A stretch of DNA of 64,000 nucleotides from Nakamurella flavida (lineage in GTDB: Bacteria; Actinomycetota; Actinomycetes; Mycobacteriales; Nakamurellaceae), in the NCBI RefSeq assembly GCF_030811475.1, contig NZ_JAUSQV010000001.1:2317501-2381500 (forward strand), written 5' to 3'. Positions 63,442-64,000 of this stretch are shown one piece after another. Within the stretch, counting starts at the first letter, position 1. Every line of letters starts with the position of its first letter. A program made the position numbers and the translations under genes. The notes under the pieces are model-generated. The model had not been told where the DNA came from. It saw nothing but the letters and a program-made list of their open reading frames with translations, and made no database searches.

Positions 63442-64000
63442 TCAGTCCCCCGGATCCGCCGGTCGGCGCAGGTAGTGCTCCCACAGCTTGGCGCTGATCT
63501 CGGCCCGGTCGGAGCGGCGGACCACTTCGGCCAGCCCGAGATGGCGGCGCTCGGCCTCGGCGAGGTCGATCCGCTGGTCCTCCATGGAGCTGCGCATCAG
63601 CGCGCCCATCTGCCCGTTCAACATGCCCCACAGGTGGGCGAGGCGCTGCTTGCCGGACTCCCGCAGGATGCAACCGTGGAACTGGGTGTCCAGGTCGACC
63701 AGGGCGGCCAGGTCCCCGGCCGCGGCGGCCTGGGCCATCGACCCGGCCACCTCGTCGAGCTCGTCGGCCAGCACGGTGAGCCGGTCGTCGGCGACGGCGC
63801 GCAGGGCGCCCTCCTCCAGCACGAACCGGGCGTAGCAGGCGTCGTCGATCTCCGCGTACGACATGCGGGTGACCACGCTGTGCCGGCGCGGGCTGATCTC
63901 GACCAGCCCCTCCTGGGACAACTGCACCAATGCCTGCCGCACGGTGGACCGGCTGACGCCGAGCTCGAGCGCGAGATTGGCCTCGACCAAACGGGTTCCG
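63442..64000 (-). CDS. FadR/FCD-type GntR regulator (5' end outside window)
   Basis: 186 residues are visible; the start lies past base 64000. HTH: GTRLVEANLALELGVSRSTV, RQALVQLSQEGLVEISPRR. The FCD helical domain follows: ARFVLEEGALRAVAD, LDTQFHGCILRESGKQRLAHLW (split as DTQFHG and GKQRLAHLWG), with the Asp and His residues that bind a metal or ligand. Likely controls metabolism of an acid, sugar acid or amino acid; target unknown. Confidence 0.88.
   Translation of the reverse strand, partial: GTRLVEANLALELGVSRSTVRQALVQLSQEGLVEISPRRHSVVTRMSYAEIDDACYARFVLEEGALRAVADDRLTVLADELDEVAGSMAQAAAAGDLAALVDLDTQFHGCILRESGKQRLAHLWGMLNGQMGALMRSSMEDQRIDLAEAERRHLGLAEVVRRSDRAEISAKLWEHYLRRPADPGD

Overview
The window is very GC-rich (about 70% or more by eye). 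It uses many GTG starts, packs genes with ATGA/GTGA stop-start overlaps, and carries actinobacterial families throughout: a SARP/AfsR regulator, LAXTG sorting signals, chaplin-like modules, DUF2786 with a TIGR04338-type metallohydrolase, MmpL, and a YtrA-type GntR. I infer a chromosomal segment of a high-GC actinobacterium, perhaps a Nakamurella- or Geodermatophilus-like member of the old Frankineae. The genus is a guess. I saw no tRNA, rRNA, CRISPR array, transposase or phage gene.

Layout. (1) 1-4386, minus strand: an amidotransferase of the N-acetylglutaminylglutamine amide (NAGGN) type, an S9 peptidase and a GCS2-type carboxylate-amine ligase cut by the window edge; probably a compatible-solute operon. 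(2) 4387-9349: a CobW/G3E-like protein with a degenerate GTPase site behind an iron-box-like operator, an MFS exporter, and two tandem membrane-anchored septum-formation-like paralogues. (3) 9375-12149, minus strand: DUF2786 protein, HExxH metallohydrolase and AAA ATPase in one operon. (4) 12250-21529: a SARP-ATPase regulator facing a 1702-residue LamG/PQQ-propeller protein, a small Tat-type protein and an LAWTG wall protein. (5) 21616-29254: mostly housekeeping (SnoaL-like protein, alpha/beta hydrolase, NarL-type two-component pair, small secreted protein, UvrA-like ABC protein, VOC and AraC pair). (6) 29314-33870: pentapeptide-repeat protein, a remnant of a Vgb-type gene, a thioester-domain adhesin with an LAATG signal, and an MFS exporter. 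(7) 34056-37830: methyltransferase, GT2, a GT-C membrane glycosyltransferase and an NmrA-like oxidoreductase. (8) 38120-48791: the most unusual region. It holds a Val-Ala-Pro repeat protein, a chaplin-like LASTG surface protein whose reading frame is broken inside a 9-bp repeat tract, a LuxR regulator with a degenerate P-loop, and a six-gene operon: a four-fold repeat protein, an 82-residue helical protein, a free-standing subtilisin-propeptide-like protein, an S8 protease, a trypsin-like protease and an alpha/beta hydrolase. None of the six has a visible export signal. (9) 48825-58363: MmpL/LysR pair, SDR, CoA transferase, a non-coding block of three 92-bp repeats, and a YtrA-type GntR/ABC operon. 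(10) 58490-64000: VOC protein, membrane proteins, MFS, SRPBCC, an SDR/TetR pair with two matched operators, and a truncated FadR-type GntR regulator.

How the genes may work together. Three proteins carry LAXTG-like wall-sorting signals, so much of this segment serves the cell surface, yet no sortase is present here. The 43669-48791 operon is the best candidate for an undescribed system: two serine proteases, a propeptide-like partner and a lipase-like hydrolase are co-transcribed with a repeat protein rich in glycine. Whether it acts inside the cell, as an immunity or lysis device, or is exported by a non-classical route cannot be read from sequence alone.
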